Shown here in pieces: positions 60,371-64,000 of a stretch of 64,000 nucleotides of DNA (position 1 is the stretch's first letter; each line of letters opens with the position of its first letter). Origin of the DNA: Vesta saturnalis (taxonomy: Eukaryota; Arthropoda; Insecta; Coleoptera; Lampyridae); contig JARFJB010000390.1 of the NCBI GenBank assembly GCA_036346205.1, forward strand, positions 1,985,501-2,049,500. Reading direction: 5' to 3'. The position numbers and the translations under genes are program-made. The notes under the pieces were generated by a model. It worked only from the letters and a program-made list of their open reading frames with translations. It searched no databases and was not told the DNA's origin.

Positions 60371-60402
60371 CAAATGTTCGACACCTAAGTGTCGAACATT
60401 TG
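60371..60402. repeat. Perfect hairpin, 14-bp stem, CTAA loop
   Basis: CAAATGTTCGACAC (60371-60384), loop CTAA (60385-60388), GTGTCGAACATTTG (60389-60402). No mismatches. Confidence 0.95.
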
Positions 60403-60514
60403 TTAACGTTAAGGAAAGTCACACATTATAGAAATTAAAAGTACACAGTATCCCTAACAACGTAAATATAGTGAACTATCTACACAATACTAATATTTGC
60501 GTAGGCACAACTCT

Positions 60515-60630
60515 CACAAACTTGCTGGAAATACTGAATATTTTGTTTGAAAGTTTTAGAAACTAAAACGTTGTATGTACCACAGACATCACAGCCGATT
60601 ATGGCTCACGGGAAATTAATAGTCCTCCTA
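60515..60630 (-). repeat. Decayed hairpin-module repeat
   Basis: AACTTGCTGGAAATACTGAATATTTT matches the core of the 20754 copy (AACTTGCCGAAAATACTGAAT), then GTATGTACCAC.GACAT...GATTATGGCTCACGGGAA matches the hairpin module. Only the end of the core and the first half of the module remain; the GC-rich tip is lost. Confidence 0.6.
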
Positions 60631-61059
60631 CACCAAAATTTAAATCCATAGCGGATAGGTTTGTCCCTAACACATTTTTTCATTGAATGACGCCAAAAAC
60701 ATGTTTCCATTACTTCATCTAAAGAAAAAGAAGAAGACAGCAGTTCTGCTAATGTGAAACACTGTTTACTCTACCTAATAAAGATTTTATTGCATAAACT
60801 CGATTGTTGGGATCTATTTATGTATTATCGTTAAAATCCAAATAATGATACTTTCAGATCGGTGACGGGGTATGCTATTACTAACTAACCCAGACAGGAA
60901 TAAAATTCCAAAAGTGAACAACTCATCAGTACAAACGTAGAAATCGTAATTTCCCTTGAATGTGGTATAATTCCTTGTTTCAGTGGAAAGATACTCCATC
61001 AAGGTATCAGGAAAAAATATTTTGGACAGATCTACCGGATTCAACTTTTCGTCGTTCAT
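60595..61059 (-). pseudogene. piggyBac-family transposase fragment (second type)
   Basis: Minus strand from 61059: MNDEKLNPVDLSKIFFPDTLMEYLSTETRNYTTF, then YDFYVCTDELFTFGILFLSGLV and IPRHRSE, matching the N-terminal part of the PGBD-like branch (PVDLF--FF-DE--E-I--ET--Y, T-DELKAFIGILILSG, PRRR). After a deletion, LSSSSLDEVMETCFWRHSM and VRDKPIRYGFKFW (about 60740-60640) match LS-DE-M-P--GRH and GKPIRFGYKLW, the region around the first catalytic Asp. The rest is absent. It is a different lineage from the piggyBac at 48691. Confidence 0.7.
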
Positions 61060-61064
61060 TGTTT

Positions 61065-61510
61065 GTGTTTTCCCATATATCTTTTTGTAAATAAGTTATT
61101 TAAAAACCCGTTAACCCCTCTAGAGAAATGATCTGGTGCTCCATTACGCTTGTACCAAATTTTACCAATGTTTCCATTTGAATGTCTAGCTTCGGGTATT
61201 ATGCGTTTTCTCGTCAAAGTGGAAAGTACAGTTGTTGTTTATCAGTTCCATGGTAGTCTCTGCAAATTAGATTCGATGGTCCGGATCATCTTTTAGTTCA
61301 TGACGGTAACTAATCTTGTAGGGTTTTATATTTTCTCTATGTAAAATAGTCAACCTGTGTGTTACTTGCCCTAAGGTTATCTTTGAGTTGCGAAAAATAT
61401 ATTGAACTTATTCTCCACCAGTAGCGGTTTTTGTTTTCCCAAATCGAGATTTTCTTCTCACTCCACCGGTTTCAGGAAATTTTGTTACTGTCTTACAAGG
61501 CGGAAGATTT
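61065..61510 (-). pseudogene. Mariner-like transposase fragment
   Basis: Minus-strand pieces in three frames: TVTKFPETGGVRRKSRFGKT and KTATGGE (about 61490-61420), SKITLGQVTHRLTIL, IKPYKISYRHELKDDPDHRI, MELINNNCTFHFDEKTH, then WYKRNGAPDHFSRGVNGFLN and LFTKRYMG (about 61170-61070), which corresponds to W-Q-DGAPPHF---V--FLN--F--RWIG. The key Asp of DGAP is Asn here. It abuts the piggyBac fragment at 61060. Confidence 0.65.
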
Positions 61511-62080
61511 TTTTCTGTTTTTTTTTGGATAAGGCACATTAAACAAACTGCAGTCTTTGAAAAATGCAAAGTTCGATTCTGCTGCTGGCCTTTTTTCTGT
61601 TGGTACGCTCATGCGTATGTGTCAGTTAGAATACTTATGTTGAAGTTGTGCTTTGTTATGACTGCTCAGAAGTCTCCACCCTCTTCAGCCCTTGTCACTT
61701 TTTGGTAAGTACAAAACCATAGCAATGCAAACAATATTTAGAAACTTTTCAAACTGTTTGGACAATCCTAATTGTTATGTAATATCTTCTGATGGCATCA
61801 CAAGCAAAAGAATAACATGCTTTATCGATTAACTTTGAAAGAGAAATCACACGTCCCCGTGATTATTTAAAAAAATAAACCCCCATGATTTTTTAGTAAT
61901 ATGTAAGTGGAAGTAATAATGTTTGACATTGAATTAAGTTGTTAATTGTGGTATGCATTTCTGAATCGTGTGTTCTTTTTTAATTTATTAAAATAAAAGC
62001 GAGATGCCATATCTCTGGAATTGTTACCAATGACGAAACAATAATATAAGATCACAAAACAGGCAATCGACTAATAATAA
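61511..62080. other. Unannotated stretch
   Basis: No further transposase motif or repeat recognised. Confidence 0.5.
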
Positions 62081-62430
62081 AAAATATCTGGCATGGAACA
62101 GCACACGACCTTCGAACCTACAAAATGGGAATTAAAAGAAATGAAATAATTTTAATAACAACCTCTTCCATAATAAGTTCATTACGAAAATAGGCAACAT
62201 TGTAAAAACAAAAACAATAATCTATGTTAAACAGACGTTTAAACGTTCATGTCAGACAGACGTTAATAGACATTTAGATGATAACTTAAAAAATTAAGGG
62301 AAATGAAATAATTTTTTTTTATCGGTGCCCCATTTTACCTATTTAAAGCACGCTTTACGGTGTTTAAATCGAACTTTCAAAAATGCGCGTTTTTTAAAGT
62401 TACCATGACAACATCAACAACTCAAGAAGA

Positions 62431-62583
62431 CTAAATGAAAATTTTTTGATTGCTGATCTGACAGGAGTACCTTGTAACGTCAAATAAAATATTACTAACA
62501 AATTCATCTAAATGACAATTTTCTGATTATGGATCTGACAGGAGTACTTTGTAACGTCAAATAAAATATTACCAACAAATTCA
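62431..62583. repeat. 77-bp tandem duplication
   Basis: Two units beginning CTAAATGA at 62431 and 62508, sharing GATCTGACAGGAGTAC and GTAACGTCAAATAAAATATT. Confidence 0.85.
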
Positions 62584-62820
62584 AAACCTTTATTTAAACA
62601 TTATTTAACACTTTTAATTTTATAGATGAAAATAGAAGGTACAGTTAGTAATGTTGGATATATTAATTTTTATTTACATATTTTACATTATTAGTTCTTA
62701 TGTCCACTTTTTGTAGTAATAATACTAGTATTCATGATTTGAAGGTGCACCAATAAAAAAAATAGCGTAAAGTATTCATGGATAACTGGTCTTTACTCTA
62801 TTACTTAGTTACTTACTCTA

Positions 62821-62855
62821 TTTCGAGCACTCCGGCTGCGACGTCGTGCTCGAAA
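62821..62855. repeat. GC-rich hairpin, 10-bp stem
   Basis: TTTCGAGCAC (62821-62830) and GTGCTCGAAA (62846-62855) enclose TCCGGCTGCGACGTC. It lies about 25 bp upstream of the hairpin-module repeat and is not present beside the other copies. Confidence 0.8.
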
Positions 62856-62878
62856 AATCTCGGGTATTTTAATAGATA

Positions 62879-63260
62879 TGTATGTATTAAGGGCATAATC
62901 AGAAGATTATGGCTCGAGGGAATGTTAAAAGCCCGACGCGAAGCGGAGGGCTTTATATTCTGAGCCATAATCTAATTATGCCGTGGTACATACATGTTTT
63001 ATTTTATTTTGCACCATGAAACTGGAACAAAATATTAAAAAGTTTCAGTATTTTCGGCAAGTTTTTAAATGCAAATGCAGTGAAATAAAGTCGATAGTAG
63101 GCTAATTTGTTGTTACTAAGATGATATTGCTATTATATATCATGTCATGTGTTTGTTGTCAATCATGCTGCTTATCATCAATGACATTTCCGTGATATAA
63201 AGACCACATTACGCCCGCATTTGGAGGCGTATAAAGAACATTATGGTGGCAAAATAAAAT
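62879..63260 (+). mobile_element. Hairpin-module repeat, single-module copy
   Basis: Hairpin module 62879-62992 and core 62993-63260, in the same orientation and layout as 32360-32750. A few one-base deletions (GGGCTTTATATTCTGAGCC) and a short gap in the core distinguish it. It is nested in the second satellite-armed element. Confidence 0.85.
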
Positions 63261-64000
63261 AAAGATATTTTTATCCTCTTATACTTTAATATACTATTAG
63301 GATAACTATGCAACCTGTTTTTATACGTTCATAATGAAAACAAGCAACACTGTAGAAACAAAAACAATAATCTATGTCAGAATGACGTTTAAAACTTCAT
63401 GTCAGATAGGATGGGCATAAATGCATGTTAACTTAAAAAAAAATTCCAAAGCCGCCCACTTCTATGAGATATCTATAATACAGTTTCACCATTCTTATTC
63501 ATATTTAATTAATTTTTAGACTTACCTTGGGTTATATTAAGAAACTTTACAAAGAAAAGTTGTGTAAAATTGAATTTTCTTTAAAAAATATACTTACACT
63601 TTTTCTTATAAAATTAATCTTAATTCAAATATTAAAAAAAAGGAATTTTTTGTGGCTAAATTACACGTCGTACCAAAAATTGCACAGAAGATAATTAATC
63701 GGTATGTTTAAGGTCTATATCTAGATATTTTTATATCTTTGAAATATGCAGCTCTTTTAGAAAAATAAAAAAAAAACAAAAACTGCCCCTAGTAAACCTC
63801 CCTCTCCGCCGCAGGATGTCTCCCAAAATCTAATCAGCTCCAAGCGAAATGAAAACAAGCTTAAATACAAAATTTCCTTCTGGGGTTATCGTTTATACTA
63901 GCATATATCTACACACACTGAGACACACATCTACACATCATGGCCAGCGAAACTTGGCCAAAAGTTGTAAAATGAGCTAGTAAATCGATTTAACGATAGT

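Larger units (their letters stand above)
62080..64000 (+). mobile_element. Second locus of the satellite-armed element, interrupted
   Basis: 62085-62320 matches 4106-4360 (TATCTGG..GGAACA.CACGACCTTC, AACAATAATCTATG); 63290-63900 matches 4370-4925 (AACTATGCAACCT, ATTCCAAAGCCGCCC, CTCTCCGCC, GAAAACAAGCTTAAAT). It then has only a tiny CA tract (63910-63935) in place of the long satellite, and the same terminal block (TTGGCCAAAAGTTGTAAAATGAGCT). It is diverged from the 1-11340 locus by roughly 10-20% by eye. A 0.97-kb block (62325-63290) including a hairpin-module repeat interrupts it. Confidence 0.8.

Overview
The window looks like AT-rich, repeat-dominated nuclear DNA from an insect. A beetle is plausible, but the sequence alone does not prove the order. 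The basis is the mix of mobile-element families: a Jockey-type LINE ORF1, piggyBac, several Tc1/mariner-superfamily elements of the arthropod type, pogo/Tigger-like elements, Penelope-like elements and a MULE, with many (TA)n arrays. No intact host gene is visible. The only candidate host feature is a 36-nt micro-exon with good splice sites at 58067-58102. Every recognisable coding sequence is mobile-element derived and nearly all are broken.

Layout. 1-11340: a complex satellite-armed fold-back repeat. GT- or CA-rich simple-sequence arms flank inverted arms and a noncoding core, and about 4.46 kb of it is tandemly repeated (from 1361 and again from 5818). 11340-12160: a pogo/Tigger transposase remnant cut off at the satellite element's edge. 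14757-16616: an almost complete palindrome with mariner-like ends. 17955-19363: a Jockey ORF1 without ORF2. 20754-21273: a hairpin-module repeat that recurs at 32360, 62879 and, decayed, at 60520. 21801-28549: a MULE-like element with inverted ends and an imperfect target duplication, containing a nested IS630-Tc1-mariner element with unusual D-E spacing (81 residues, compatible with the DD82E group). 29954-32873: a pogo/Tigger element carrying a hairpin module. 33597-36420: two mariner-like elements. 36430-48000: Penelope-like fragments cut up by mariner-like and fold-back elements, including one mariner-like element sitting inside a (TA)n array. 48695-55470: a piggyBac element with TTAA duplications, split by a mariner-like element that is itself split by another, giving a three-level nest. 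55678-56948: an inverted-repeat element whose arms are arrays of a GGCGC-containing unit. 56949-60300: mostly unannotated, with the micro-exon. 60314-60402: two consecutive perfect hairpins, both with CTAA loops. 60595-61510: piggyBac and mariner remnants. 62080-64000: a second locus of the satellite-armed repeat, interrupted by a hairpin module.

The parts form a palimpsest of nested insertions, not a working pathway. Transposase genes carry frameshifts, internal deletions or changed catalytic residues, so the fold-back repeats would have to be mobilised by enzymes encoded elsewhere. Many breaks, and most differences between the tandem copies, are one-base homopolymer indels, so some may be sequencing or assembly error. 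All homology calls are from reading motifs; no database search was run.
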